Notes: a model not told the origin generated them from the letters alone. Positions 6,606 to 14,508 are shown, counted from the stretch's first letter. The stretch is 27,129 nt of DNA from CAZBDU01 sp964490725 (GCA_964490725.1 CAZBDU010000070.1:1-27129), one strand, 5' to 3'. A program made the numbers and translations.

Positions 6606-9600
6606 ATGAAAACCCCCCCGGCTTCAGGCAGGAAGACGGCTCAAGGTATCAGCAGGCAGTCCAGGATCACGGTGCTTTCCCTGCTCAAGAACTACTACGA
6701 CGAGCAGGTCTTCGGCGTCCTGGTCAAGGACTTCTACAACTCCGATCCCGAGATCAGTCTTGCCGCCATCCAGGCTTCCGGCTCGCTGGGCAACGAGGTG
6801 GCCATTCCCCACCTCTATCGCATCCTCGAGCAGGGAAGCGAGGCGCAGAAGGTGGCCGCCATCCGCTCCCTGGCCGCCGTCAACGCTCCTTCGGCGGTGG
6901 AGAGGCTGGCCAAGTACTTCACGGTCTTCCCTTCCCTCCAGATCCGCCAGGAGCTGCTGCGGGCCCTAAACAGCATCTCGCCCATGCATCCCAAGGTGCA
7001 GGAGCTGAACCGCGCAGTCCTGCTGGAGGCCGCCACCTCCGCCGCGTTCCAGGACACCGCCCTGCTGGGCCTGGTGGAGGCGGGCGACATGGAGACGGTG
7101 GGCAACCATCTCCTTCGCAGCGCCCCCGAGGCCCAGCGCCTGGTCCTGAAGCGGCTTCTGGCCGCCTCGGGGTCCCAGAGTGCCGCGCTGCTGGCCTCGC
7201 TGAAGGGTCGGACCGGCTCGCTGGACCCGCTCACCCTGGGCTGCTACCTGGCGGCGTATCTGCTGCGCAGCCCTGCGGCGCAGGCGAACGCCGTCTACGA
7301 TGCCCTTCGCGGCGCCGAGCCAGAGGCCACCACCTCCTTCCTCTCGAGCCTGGCCGGCGCAGCCGCCAGGTTCCCCAACCAGGCGCTGGCGTTCCGGCTG
7401 CTGCTTCGCATCCCCTATGTGGACGCGATCACCGAGGCCATGAACGGTGATGCTCTGATCGAGGTGGTCCAGGAGGTGAAGTCCCAGGCACCTCTGGCCC
7501 TGAACGAGCTCATCTTCACGACGGCGACGCACCTGGAGGCGGTGTTCGCCAAGATCCGCAAGCAGCACCTGAGCCTGAAAGAGGTGAAGGAGAAAGACGA
7601 GCTTCTGGTGGTGATCCTGGCCAAGATCATGGAGCGCTACGCCACCCAGGAGCTGCTCCGGGAGACGCAGCGCTTCTTCCGCGCCGAGGTGATCCAGAAC
7701 CCGGGGCCGCTGGTGAACCGCATCAAGACCCGCCTCCAGGGGGCGTCCCCCGACGAGCGCAACCGTTTCGGCGCCTGCCTGCCGCTGCTCATGAGCTCCG
7801 ACCGGCTGCAGCGGCTCAACATTGCGCGCACCCTCACCAGGGTGGACCTCAGTCATCCCTCGCTGCTGCGCCGGCTCAACCGGCTGGTCCGGGTGATCGG
7901 CACACTGGAGATCCGCAATTCCGCCAAGAAGATCCTGGAGATCCTGACCTTCGCCCGGGAGGAACGCATTCCCTTCCTGGAAGAAACCTGCGTGGTCACC
8001 CTCTGCCAGTTGCTGAACCGCGTCGCCATCGAGCAGGCCAGGGGCGTGCTGGCCAATCCCGAGGGGAACCCGCCGTCGGTGAGCGGCTACATCCGGGGCG
8101 CCCGCTTCGTACCGGCCAAGATCTTCCTCAATCCTCTGCTGAAGCTGCTGCTGAACCCGGAGCTGGCGCCGCGGCTCCAGGCGCTCATCGTGGACAGCCT
8201 CGAGCGTATGGACCTGGCCGGCGCCGGCACGGCCATGCCGCCGCTGATCCGATCGCTGCGTTTTCCCGAGATCGCCGCAGAGCTGAAAACGCGCATCGCT
8301 TCCATCGTGGCCCGCCACGCCGACGCCTCGCTGTTTCAGCCGCTGCTGGACCTGACCGCCGGGGAGGACCCCCTGGTGAGGCAGCTCGCCGCGCGGACCC
8401 TGAAGACCGTGGCGCAACGGGAACGACACCTGCCCTCGGACGTGCTCACCAACCGCCTGTACCTCCTGCTGGAGGACGGGGAGAAGCCCGTTCAGATCGA
8501 GGCGCTGCTGGCCCTCATCGGCTTGAGCGACGACTATGCCATCCAGATCCTGCTCGATCACATCAAAGAGGGAGACGAGGAGATCATCAGCCAGGTCCTT
8601 GCGAACCTGGAGCGCCCCCCCGGCCGGGAGCTGCTGGCTCCGCTGCTCGAGCTGTTGGGCTCCGAGAGCCGGGTGGTCCAGGAGCGGCTGCGGGAGGTCA
8701 TGCCCGAGCTCTGTCAGGGGGAGTACGCTCAGGAGATCCGCCAGGCGCTGCTGGCATTGCTGAAGGAGGAGGAGTCCTCTCGGGGCGGGGCGCGGGTAGC
8801 GCACCGTACGGCCGCCGAGGACATCATTCAGCACGCAAAGCTGGAGTTCAAGTTCAAGCGGGAGAACGCCCAGGAGCTGACCGTGCTGTTCACCGACATC
8901 GTCAGCTACACGGAGAAGAGCTCCAGCTCGGACGCCACCACACTGATGAAGCTGATCCAGGCGTTCGAAGAGATCACGTTGCCCACGATTGCGGCTTTCA
9001 AGGGCACGCTGGTCAAGAAGATGGGGGACGGGCTGCTGGCCACGTTCAAGCATCCTTTAAACGCGGTGCTGGCGGCCCTGCAGATCCAGGAGAAGATCCG
9101 GGGCTACAACGAGTACAAGACCGACCGGGAGAAGTTCGACGTACGGGTGGGCATCAACACCGGGCTGGTGATCCGCAAGGACAACGACGTGTACGGAGAC
9201 ACCGTCAACGTGGCCTCCCGCATGGAAACGTCCGCCAGCCCCGGGGATATCCTCCTGACGCACCGAACCTACGAAGGGGTGAGGGAGCACGTGCGCTGCG
9301 TTCGACTGGGAGACATCCAGGTGAAAGGCAAGCAGCAGGCCATCACCACCTACTCCGCCGAGCAGGCCCTCGTCGACGTGCAGCGCATGCTGAGAGACGG
9401 CCGCCCCACCGACGCCGAAGCCCAGAGACTCGAGGCCGCTGGTTCCCTCACGGGCCTGAGGGAGTCGATGTTCTCGCCGAAGTTCGTCGTACCGGAGGGC
9501 CTTTCGCTGGACAGAACGATCGCCGAGAGCCTCCGCGCCCTGTTCACCGACATGTCCGCCGCGGTGGAAGACATCGCCTCGGACTACCACGCCGAGTACG

Positions 9601-9668
9601 TCTTCAAGCGCTACCTGCAGCAGCGTTGGGACGGGCTGATCTCCACGGTCCGGAGCCCGGCTTCCTGA
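6606..9668 (+). CDS. HEAT-repeat protein with C-terminal class III adenylate/guanylate cyclase domain
   Basis: A 1020-residue protein. Residues ~20-720 are repeated helical pairs of HEAT type, for example EISLAAIQASGSLGNEVAIPHLYRIL and EKPVQIEALLALIGLSDDYAIQIL. The cyclase domain covers ~755-925: LFTDIVSYT carries the first metal Asp (D764) and KKMGDGLLATF the second (D808), 44 residues apart as expected. GDTVNVASRME supplies the Asn/Arg transition-state pair, and GINTG is also present. It looks catalytically complete. A Lys before the second metal site favours ATP as substrate, but this is inference. About 95 residues follow the cyclase domain. No membrane segment is seen, so it is probably cytoplasmic, with the HEAT solenoid as a protein-binding or sensing arm. 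No clear Shine-Dalgarno precedes the ATG. Confidence 0.9.
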   Translation: MKTPPASGRKTAQGISRQSRITVLSLLKNYYDEQVFGVLVKDFYNSDPEISLAAIQASGSLGNEVAIPHLYRILEQGSEAQKVAAIRSLAAVNAPSAVERLAKYFTVFPSLQIRQELLRALNSISPMHPKVQELNRAVLLEAATSAAFQDTALLGLVEAGDMETVGNHLLRSAPEAQRLVLKRLLAASGSQSAALLASLKGRTGSLDPLTLGCYLAAYLLRSPAAQANAVYDALRGAEPEATTSFLSSLAGAAARFPNQALAFRLLLRIPYVDAITEAMNGDALIEVVQEVKSQAPLALNELIFTTATHLEAVFAKIRKQHLSLKEVKEKDELLVVILAKIMERYATQELLRETQRFFRAEVIQNPGPLVNRIKTRLQGASPDERNRFGACLPLLMSSDRLQRLNIARTLTRVDLSHPSLLRRLNRLVRVIGTLEIRNSAKKILEILTFAREERIPFLEETCVVTLCQLLNRVAIEQARGVLANPEGNPPSVSGYIRGARFVPAKIFLNPLLKLLLNPELAPRLQALIVDSLERMDLAGAGTAMPPLIRSLRFPEIAAELKTRIASIVARHADASLFQPLLDLTAGEDPLVRQLAARTLKTVAQRERHLPSDVLTNRLYLLLEDGEKPVQIEALLALIGLSDDYAIQILLDHIKEGDEEIISQVLANLERPPGRELLAPLLELLGSESRVVQERLREVMPELCQGEYAQEIRQALLALLKEEESSRGGARVAHRTAAEDIIQHAKLEFKFKRENAQELTVLFTDIVSYTEKSSSSDATTLMKLIQAFEEITLPTIAAFKGTLVKKMGDGLLATFKHPLNAVLAALQIQEKIRGYNEYKTDREKFDVRVGINTGLVIRKDNDVYGDTVNVASRMETSASPGDILLTHRTYEGVREHVRCVRLGDIQVKGKQQAITTYSAEQALVDVQRMLRDGRPTDAEAQRLEAAGSLTGLRESMFSPKFVVPEGLSLDRTIAESLRALFTDMSAAVEDIASDYHAEYVFKRYLQQRWDGLISTVRSPAS

Positions 9669-9677
9669 GCCCGGCTT
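9653..9677. repeat. Short direct repeat across a stop codon
   Basis: The 11-base unit GAGCCCGGCTT occurs at 9653-9663 and again at 9667-9677, flanking the stop of the HEAT-cyclase gene. It probably reflects a small tandem duplication. The same bases can also form a GC-rich hairpin (GCCCGGC with GCCGGGC downstream) but no T-tract follows, so I do not call a terminator. Confidence 0.4.
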
Positions 9678-9758
9678 AATGCCGAACCGCCGGGCCGGGG
9701 GCCGCCGTCGCACCCCGCCGTCTCGCTCTGCCTTCGATGCCCCTCGATGAGCTGCCCT

Positions 9759-9787
9759 TTGACTCTTTTCCAGGGGAGTGGTATAGT
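9759..9787 (+). promoter_or_regulatory. Sigma-70 promoter of the infC operon
   Basis: TTGACT (9759-9764), 17-base spacer, TATAGT (9782-9787). Transcription is predicted near 9794, leaving a leader of about 34 nt before the infC TTG start. The leader is too short to hold the elaborate L20-binding structure seen in some bacteria. Confidence 0.8.
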
Positions 9788-9827
9788 AGCTGCGGGCATA
9801 GCTACATCGATACTCAAAGGAGGGCCA

Positions 9828-10346
9828 TTGGCTCAGAAAGAACAACGGATCAACGAGAGGATCCAGGTCAGGGAAGTCCGGCTCGTGGACGATCAGGGCA
9901 ATCAGCGGGGCATCATGCCCACGGTCGAGGCGCTGCAGATTGCCAGGCAGGCGGGGCTGGACCTCGTGGAGGTGTCGCCGAACGCGAGCCCGCCGGTATG
10001 CCGGCTCCTGGACTACGGCAGGTTCAAGTTCGAGCAGGAGAAGAAGCTCAAGGAAGCCAAGCGCCGGCAGAAGCAGCTCCGGTTGAAAGAGATTCGCATG
10101 CAGCCGAAGATCGACGATCACGATCTTGGCTTCAAGAGCAAGCATATCCGGCAGTTCCTGGACGAGGGCTACAAGGTCAAGGTAACGGTACGCTTTCGAG
10201 GACGGGAGCTCGCCCACACGGAGCTGGGGCGCAACGTCCTGGAGCGTGTCCTGACGCTGCTGGAGGATTCCTTCGTCGTTGAACGCACGCCCGTCATGGA
10301 AGGGCGGATGATGTCGATGATAGTGAGCCCGAAGGCCAAGAAGTAG
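9828..10346 (+). CDS. infC: Translation initiation factor IF-3
   Basis: A 172-residue protein, normal length for IF3. The N-domain has QRINERIQVREVRLVDDQGNQRGIMPT, and VEVSPNASPPVCRLLDYGRFKFEQEKK leads into the linker. The C-domain has KEIRMQPKIDDHDLGFKSKHIRQFLDEGYKVKVTVRFRGRE. It keeps 30S and 50S subunits apart and checks the start codon-anticodon match. The start is TTG at 9828, preceded by AAGGAGG with four bases spacing. The frame is open to 9747, but that stretch contains the promoter and has no IF3 similarity. A non-AUG start is a conserved feature of infC (AUU in E. coli) and allows IF3 to limit its own synthesis. First gene of infC-rpmI-rplT. Confidence 0.96.
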   Translation: MAQKEQRINERIQVREVRLVDDQGNQRGIMPTVEALQIARQAGLDLVEVSPNASPPVCRLLDYGRFKFEQEKKLKEAKRRQKQLRLKEIRMQPKIDDHDLGFKSKHIRQFLDEGYKVKVTVRFRGRELAHTELGRNVLERVLTLLEDSFVVERTPVMEGRMMSMIVSPKAKK

Positions 10347-10376
10347 AGCTTTTCAGACCCGAGGAGAATGCACGGT

Positions 10377-10574
10377 ATGCCCAAGATGAAGACCCGCAGG
10401 AGCGCAGCGAAGCGCTACCAGATCACAGGCAGCGGGAAGGTGCGGTACAAGAAGCAGGGGCTGCGCCACATCCTTACCAAGAAGAGCCGCAAGCGGAAGC
10501 GCCGGCTGCGCAGCCCCGCCATCCTGAGCGGGGTGGAAACCAAGAGAGTGAAGAAACTGCTCCCCTACGGATAG
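10377..10574 (+). CDS. rpmI: Ribosomal protein L35 (bL35)
   Basis: A 65-residue, strongly basic protein beginning MPKMKTRRSAAKRY, the standard L35 start, and containing ILTKKSRKRKRRLR. An ATG nine bases upstream (10368) is in frame, but it sits one base from the GAGGAG ribosome site. The ATG at 10377 has a ten-base spacing and gives the conserved N-terminus. It lies 30 bp after infC and 22 bp before rplT. Confidence 0.96.
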   Translation: MPKMKTRRSAAKRYQITGSGKVRYKKQGLRHILTKKSRKRKRRLRSPAILSGVETKRVKKLLPYG

Positions 10575-10596
10575 ACAAGGAGAACTGAAAAGAGCC

Positions 10597-10959
10597 ATGC
10601 CTCGAGCAATAGACGGTACCAGACGCAAGGACAGACGCCGCAAGGTGCTGAAGCAGGCCAAGGGCTACTGGGGGCGGCGCAGCAAGCTGATGCGCACCGC
10701 CAAGGACGCCGTCGCCAAGTCGCTGAGCTACGCCTATAGAGACCGCAAGACCAAGAAGCGGAACTTCCGCTCCCTGTGGATCACCCGGATCTCCGCAGCC
10801 TGCCGCCAGCATGGCCTGAGCTACTCTCAGTTCATGCACGGGGTGGAAAAGGCGGGGATACGCATCAACCGCAAGGCCCTGTCCAACATGGCGATCGAGG
10901 ATCCCAGGGCATTTGAGGCGGTGCTGGAGAGCGCTCGCAAGAGCCTGGAGGTCCGCTAG
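10597..10959 (+). CDS. rplT: Ribosomal protein L20 (bL20)
   Basis: A 120-residue basic protein with the L20 hallmarks RRKVLKQAKGYWGRRSKLMRTAKDAV, RDRKTKKRNFRSLWITRISAACRQHGLSYS and INRKALSNMAIEDPRAF. It binds 23S rRNA early in 50S assembly and in several bacteria also represses its own operon. A purine-rich AAGGAGA stretch precedes the ATG. The last codons overlap the ribosome binding region of the next gene, two bases downstream. Confidence 0.97.
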   Translation: MPRAIDGTRRKDRRRKVLKQAKGYWGRRSKLMRTAKDAVAKSLSYAYRDRKTKKRNFRSLWITRISAACRQHGLSYSQFMHGVEKAGIRINRKALSNMAIEDPRAFEAVLESARKSLEVR

Positions 10960-10961
10960 GA

Positions 10962-11363
10962 ATGGTCAGCCTGGAGCAGATACGACAGCTCGAAACCAAG
11001 ATCGACGCGGCCATCCGCGTCATCAAACGTCTGAGGGAGGAGAACCAGGCGCTCCGTGGGACCCTCGACGCCTCTCAGGCCAGAATGGACGAGCTGGAGG
11101 GTCTGCTCGCCAGGTTCAAGGCGGACCAGCGGGAGATCGAGCAGGGCGTGCTGCGCGCCCTGAAGAACCTGGAGGAGCTGGAAGACGAGATCACCGCCTC
11201 CGACTCCGAGGGGGCCGGCGAGGAGCCGGCTGAGGGGGCGGCCCCGGCGGCCGGCGCCCCGGAGGAAAGCGCGGAGGGGGAAGCAGCTTCCGGGTCAGAG
11301 GCGGCGGAGGATCGCTCCGGTCCCGAGGGGGGAGACGGCGACCGGGAGCTGGAGATATTCTGA
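10962..11363 (+). CDS. ZapB-like coiled-coil protein with acidic tail
   Basis: A 133-residue protein. Residues ~1-78 form one uninterrupted amphipathic coiled coil (LEQIRQLETKIDAAIRVIKRLREENQALRGTL and onward) of the kind found in ZapB and related division proteins. Residues ~79-128 are low-complexity Glu/Ala/Gly/Pro/Ser and strongly acidic, and the protein ends in RELEIF. Its start is two bases after the rplT stop, with GGAGG inside rplT. The placement just before zapA supports a role with ZapA at the FtsZ ring. The short hydrophobic C-terminus after a flexible tail resembles a peptide that docks on a partner; this is speculation. Confidence 0.65.
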   Translation: MVSLEQIRQLETKIDAAIRVIKRLREENQALRGTLDASQARMDELEGLLARFKADQREIEQGVLRALKNLEELEDEITASDSEGAGEEPAEGAAPAAGAPEESAEGEAASGSEAAEDRSGPEGGDGDRELEIF

Positions 11364-11387
11364 AGATCCTGGGGGTGCGGGGCGGGA

Positions 11388-11690
11388 ATGCCGAAGAACC
11401 GGTGCAGCGTGGACGTGCTCGGCTTCCGGTTCACCATTCAATCCGACAAGGATCCAAGGTATCTGTCGGAGGTGGTGGACTATCTGAAATGGAAGGTGGA
11501 GGAGGCGCGCCGGGGTCAGCAGGCGCAGGAGCCTGTCAAGATCGCGCTGCTGGCGGCGCTGAACCTGGTGGACGAGCTGTTTCAAGAGAGAGAACGGGAG
11601 CCTTCGGTGCGCAACCAGGACTCCCTGGAGATAGAGAGGATCACCGAGCAGCTGATTCACAGGATCGACGACAGTCTGATCGGGAAATAG
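11388..11690 (+). CDS. zapA: Cell division protein ZapA
   Basis: A 100-residue protein with the ZapA pattern: an N-terminal strand region (RCSVDVLGFRFTIQSDKDPRYLSEVVDYLKWKVEEA), then the KIALLAALNLVDELFQ helix and a C-terminal coiled coil. ZapA cross-links FtsZ filaments at midcell. It follows the ZapB-like gene by 24 bp in the same operon as infC-rpmI-rplT. The ATG at 11388 follows a G-rich stretch that could serve as a weak ribosome site. The candidate 6S RNA begins immediately after its stop codon. Confidence 0.88.
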   Translation: MPKNRCSVDVLGFRFTIQSDKDPRYLSEVVDYLKWKVEEARRGQQAQEPVKIALLAALNLVDELFQEREREPSVRNQDSLEIERITEQLIHRIDDSLIGK

Positions 11691-11882
11691 CCCTGCTGTG
11701 TTCGCGAGGGGATCTTATGTCTTCTTGGGTCAAACCAATCCTCCGGGATTCCCTATGTCGGGGTTGATTGATCACCGGGGCAGCCCGGGGTACGAGATTC
11801 CCTGACGCGGAAACCCACTTGGACATCGCTGGTTCAAGAGGATGCTTCTCCGGACGGCACGAGCGGGGCTCTTCATAGCGGG
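11691..11882 (+). ncRNA. ssrS: Candidate 6S RNA
   Basis: A 192-nt non-coding stretch between zapA and a signalling gene. The ends pair: CCC (11691-11693) with GGG (11880-11882), then after a bulged U, GCUGUG (11695-11700) with CAUAGC (11874-11879). Further in, GAGGGG (11706-11711) can pair with CUUCUC (11845-11850). AUGUC (11717-11721) pairs with GACAU (11822-11826), and UGGGU (11726-11730) with ACCCA (11813-11817). This gives a long rod with an unpaired central region, which is the 6S plan. From memory, GUUCGC-A/G-AG near the 5' end and GGUUCAAG in the 3' half resemble E. coli 6S. Size and position after zapA also fit. 6S RNA binds sigma-70 RNA polymerase. It probably is processed from the zapA transcript, as no clear promoter is seen. 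Confidence 0.62.
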
Positions 11883-11897
11883 TCGGGGTTGGAGCCG

Positions 11898-13442
11898 ATG
11901 GGGCAACGCTACAGCATCCTCTACGTCGACGACGACCTGCAGAACCTCTTTGTATTCAGAACCCTCCTGACCGAAGTCTATACCGTTCACACCGCCCAGT
12001 CCGGGCTGCAGGCCCTGGAGCTTCTGGAGCAGCACCCCGTCCAGGTGATCTTCGTGGACCAGCGCATGCCGGAGATGAACGGCATCCAGCTGTTGCAGAA
12101 GGTTTCCCAGAGACACCCCGACATCATCCGCGTGCTGGTCACGGGATACTCCGACATAGACGTGGTGATCGGAGCGATCAACCGCGGAGCGGTATACCGC
12201 TACATCAGCAAGCCCTGGGACAACGAGGAAATCCGAACCACCGTCCGCAACGCCATCGAGATCTATGAGCTGAAGAAGAGGAACCGGGATCTCATGGCCT
12301 CCCTGGACGCCCAGAACCGGCTGCTGCGCCGCAGCATCGAGGAGCTGCGCTTCCTGAACGAGCTCAGCCTCACCCTGAGGGAGGCGGCCAGCGCCCAGAC
12401 CGTCGCGGAGACCGTGATCCGGCGGCTGAAAGAGAAATTGGGGGCCGAGGAAGGTTTCCGCGCCGAACAGGTGGACGGCAGGCTGGTCCCTCCGCCGGAT
12501 GCACACTCCGGCCTGCGGGAGCTTCTGGAGGGGCTGGATCCGGAGGCCGGCCAGGAAGCGCTGCAGGTGCCGTTTCCGGCCCCCCAGGGGGACCGGCATC
12601 TCCTTCTACTCCCCCTGGCCTTCCAGCAAGACCGGTTTGGCTGCCTGCTGTTCGTGCTGCCCGATGGCCTGGATCCCTCCCGCATCCTCTTCGCCCGCGC
12701 CGCGGCCCACGTGGCGGCGGCCGCGCTGTACAGCGAGCGGGTCCATCGGGACAATCTCAGCGCGGAGAGGTTCCTGATCCTGGGGCGGACGGCCGGGATG
12801 ATCGTCCATGACCTGAAGGGGCCGCTGACCAGCATGCTCGGCTTCGTGAGCCTGCTCAGGGGGGAGGACGATGGGGAGGCCAGGGGCGAGTACTGCACCA
12901 TTCTGGAGCAGGAGCTTTCCCGGCTCATGGAGATGATCGAGGAGCTGTTGTCCTTCTCCAGGGGGGAGGTCCACCTGCAGCACGACGCCATTCCGCTCAG
13001 GTCCTTCATCCAGGAAATACTGGAGCTGTTCGCCGTGGGGCTGGAAAAGGACGGAATCAGCGTCGAGGTGGAGCTTACCGACGGACAGCTCCTTCAGGCA
13101 GACCGCAGAAAGCTGCGCAAGGTCTTCATCAATCTGCTCAACAACGCGCGGGAAGCGCTGCGGAGCCGCTGCGACGCCGCCGCCGGGCCCAGGATCTGGA
13201 TCAAAAGCGTTCCGGCGGGAAACCAGATTCGGCTGCTCTTCGGCAACAACGGGCCGTCGGTGCCGCCGGAGCTACTGCCGCGGCTCTTCGATCCCTTCTT
13301 CTCCTATCGCAAGAAAAACGGCACCGGCCTCGGTCTGACCATCTGCCGCAAGATCGTCGAGGAGCACGGGGGCTCGATCCAGGTGCACTCGGAACCGCAG
13401 CGTACGGAGTTCCTCATTTTGCTTCCGGCAGGACCCGCCTAG
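11898..13442 (+). CDS. Receiver-histidine kinase hybrid signalling protein
   Basis: A 514-residue protein. REC domain 6-120: YVDDD acidic pocket, phospho-acceptor D54 (VIFVDQRMPEMNG), T82 and K105 (SKPW). A helical linker (~120-160) and a GAF-like segment (~165-285) follow. The dimerisation/phosphotransfer domain has H304 in MIVHDLKGPLTSMLG. The ATPase domain has the N box INLLNNAREAL (411-421), a G1 region reading NNGPSVP, and FDPFFSYRKKNGTGLGL (464-480). The receiver comes before the kinase, so phosphorylation may control kinase activity. No membrane segment. G1 has Asn where Asp is usual. The ATG at 11898 has GGAG close upstream; a TTG at 11889 is the alternative. The 3' end overlaps the convergent PfkB gene by 29 bp. 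Confidence 0.9.
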   Translation: MGQRYSILYVDDDLQNLFVFRTLLTEVYTVHTAQSGLQALELLEQHPVQVIFVDQRMPEMNGIQLLQKVSQRHPDIIRVLVTGYSDIDVVIGAINRGAVYRYISKPWDNEEIRTTVRNAIEIYELKKRNRDLMASLDAQNRLLRRSIEELRFLNELSLTLREAASAQTVAETVIRRLKEKLGAEEGFRAEQVDGRLVPPPDAHSGLRELLEGLDPEAGQEALQVPFPAPQGDRHLLLLPLAFQQDRFGCLLFVLPDGLDPSRILFARAAAHVAAAALYSERVHRDNLSAERFLILGRTAGMIVHDLKGPLTSMLGFVSLLRGEDDGEARGEYCTILEQELSRLMEMIEELLSFSRGEVHLQHDAIPLRSFIQEILELFAVGLEKDGISVEVELTDGQLLQADRRKLRKVFINLLNNAREALRSRCDAAAGPRIWIKSVPAGNQIRLLFGNNGPSVPPELLPRLFDPFFSYRKKNGTGLGLTICRKIVEEHGGSIQVHSEPQRTEFLILLPAGPA

Positions 13443-14430
13443 TATCGATTCGCCCCAGGTCGCAGCCGGTCACCGTGACGATCTCCGCAGCCAGCCGGTT
13501 GGCCAGCCGGGCCGCCGGCAAGTGCCCCAGGCCGCGCAGGCAGCCGTAGAGGAAGCCGCCGGCAAAGCAGTCGCCCGCGGCGGTGGTGTCCACCGGCGCC
13601 ACCGGAAAAGCCTGCACCCGCACCGGACGCCCCTCCTCGATCACCCAGCATCCCTCGGCGCCCGCCTTCATCACGGCCGTGTCGGCCACCTCGGCGGCGC
13701 GGGCCAGGAGTTGCGCGTCGGCCAGCTCCGCGCCGAAGAGCAGGCGGTACTCATCACGATTGCCGAAGAGCAGCTGCACCCGCCCGGGAAGCCACTCCAG
13801 GAACTCCGCGTGGTACCTCTGGACCACGAATGGGTCGGCCAGATCGAAGGACACGGAGACCCCCGCATGCCCGGCGCATTCGATGGCCTGGCGGACGGCC
13901 TGCTTCTGGTTCTCCGTGTCCCACATGTAGCCGGTGACGTGGAAGAAGCGGGAGCGCCGGATGGCCGGGAGGTCCAGGTCCCCGGCGGTGTACTCCCGGC
14001 AGGCGCCCAGGTAGGTGAACATGGTCCGCTCGAAGTCCGGCGTCACCACGATCATGGAGCAACCCGTGGGCGCGCTCTTCACGGCCAACCGGGTGTGCAC
14101 GCCCAGGCCTTCCAGAGCCCGCCGGTACTCCTTCCCCCATCGATCGTCTCCCACCGCGCCGCAGTAGACTGCCGGTGGCATCTCCACGCTCGAGGCCAGC
14201 CAGGCCAGGGCGCGCAGCGTGTTGGCGCAGCTGCCTCCCGGTACGCGTACGGCCCCGCGCAGCAGCGCCACCACGGTCTCGGCCTGCTCGCGCTGCACCA
14301 GATTCATGGACCCTTTGGGCGCCCCCAGCGCCGTGAGCAGGGCCTCCTCTCCCGATCCGACGTGGTCCAGCAGAGGGTTGCCCAGACCGCAGACAGAATA
14401 TCGTACTGATCCATCGTTTCCATCGTTCAT
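13414..14430 (-). CDS. PfkB-family carbohydrate/nucleoside kinase (adenosine kinase-like)
   Basis: A 338-residue ribokinase-fold protein. The N-terminal CGLGNPLLDHV and the VPGGSCANTLRAL motif (about 63-74) bind substrate. The C-terminal signature DTTAAGDCFAGGFLYG holds the catalytic base D287 and anion hole. The GNPLLD start and GGSxANT motif are typical of the adenosine kinase branch, but sugar kinases of the same family cannot be excluded. The start ATG has GAGG five bases upstream. It diverges from the PilZ gene, and its stop lies inside the 3' end of the REC-kinase gene. Confidence 0.82.
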   Translation of the reverse strand: MNDGNDGSVRYSVCGLGNPLLDHVGSGEEALLTALGAPKGSMNLVQREQAETVVALLRGAVRVPGGSCANTLRALAWLASSVEMPPAVYCGAVGDDRWGKEYRRALEGLGVHTRLAVKSAPTGCSMIVVTPDFERTMFTYLGACREYTAGDLDLPAIRRSRFFHVTGYMWDTENQKQAVRQAIECAGHAGVSVSFDLADPFVVQRYHAEFLEWLPGRVQLLFGNRDEYRLLFGAELADAQLLARAAEVADTAVMKAGAEGCWVIEEGRPVRVQAFPVAPVDTTAAGDCFAGGFLYGCLRGLGHLPAARLANRLAAEIVTVTGCDLGRIDTRRVLPEAK

Positions 14431-14443
14431 TCCGACCTCTTCG

Positions 14444-14472
14444 TTGACAGCGCCGCCCGCTTTGGCTATAGT
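14444..14472 (+). promoter_or_regulatory. Sigma-70 promoter of the PlzA-like gene
   Basis: TTGACA (14444-14449), exactly 17 bases, TATAGT (14467-14472): the best housekeeping promoter in the window. Transcription is predicted near 14479, which rules out the in-frame TTG at 14473 and supports the ATG at 14509. Confidence 0.8.
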
Positions 14473-14508
14473 TTGACTGACCCCTCAGGTGAGGTTCCTT
14501 GGTACAGC

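Noticed and set aside
6966..9053. Open frame of 695 codons on the minus strand
   Set aside because: Antisense to the HEAT-cyclase, Gln/Leu/Arg-rich, no domain, and the cyclase motifs are on the other strand.
9788..9827. L20 or other ribosomal-protein leader structure before infC
   Set aside because: The leader is about 34 nt, too short for the known pseudoknot or kink-turn elements. An out-of-frame ATT near the start is not an AUU initiation codon.
13443..14430. Naming the PfkB gene as adenosine kinase outright
   Set aside because: GNPLLD and GGSxANT favour it, but substrate specificity in this family cannot be read safely from motifs alone.
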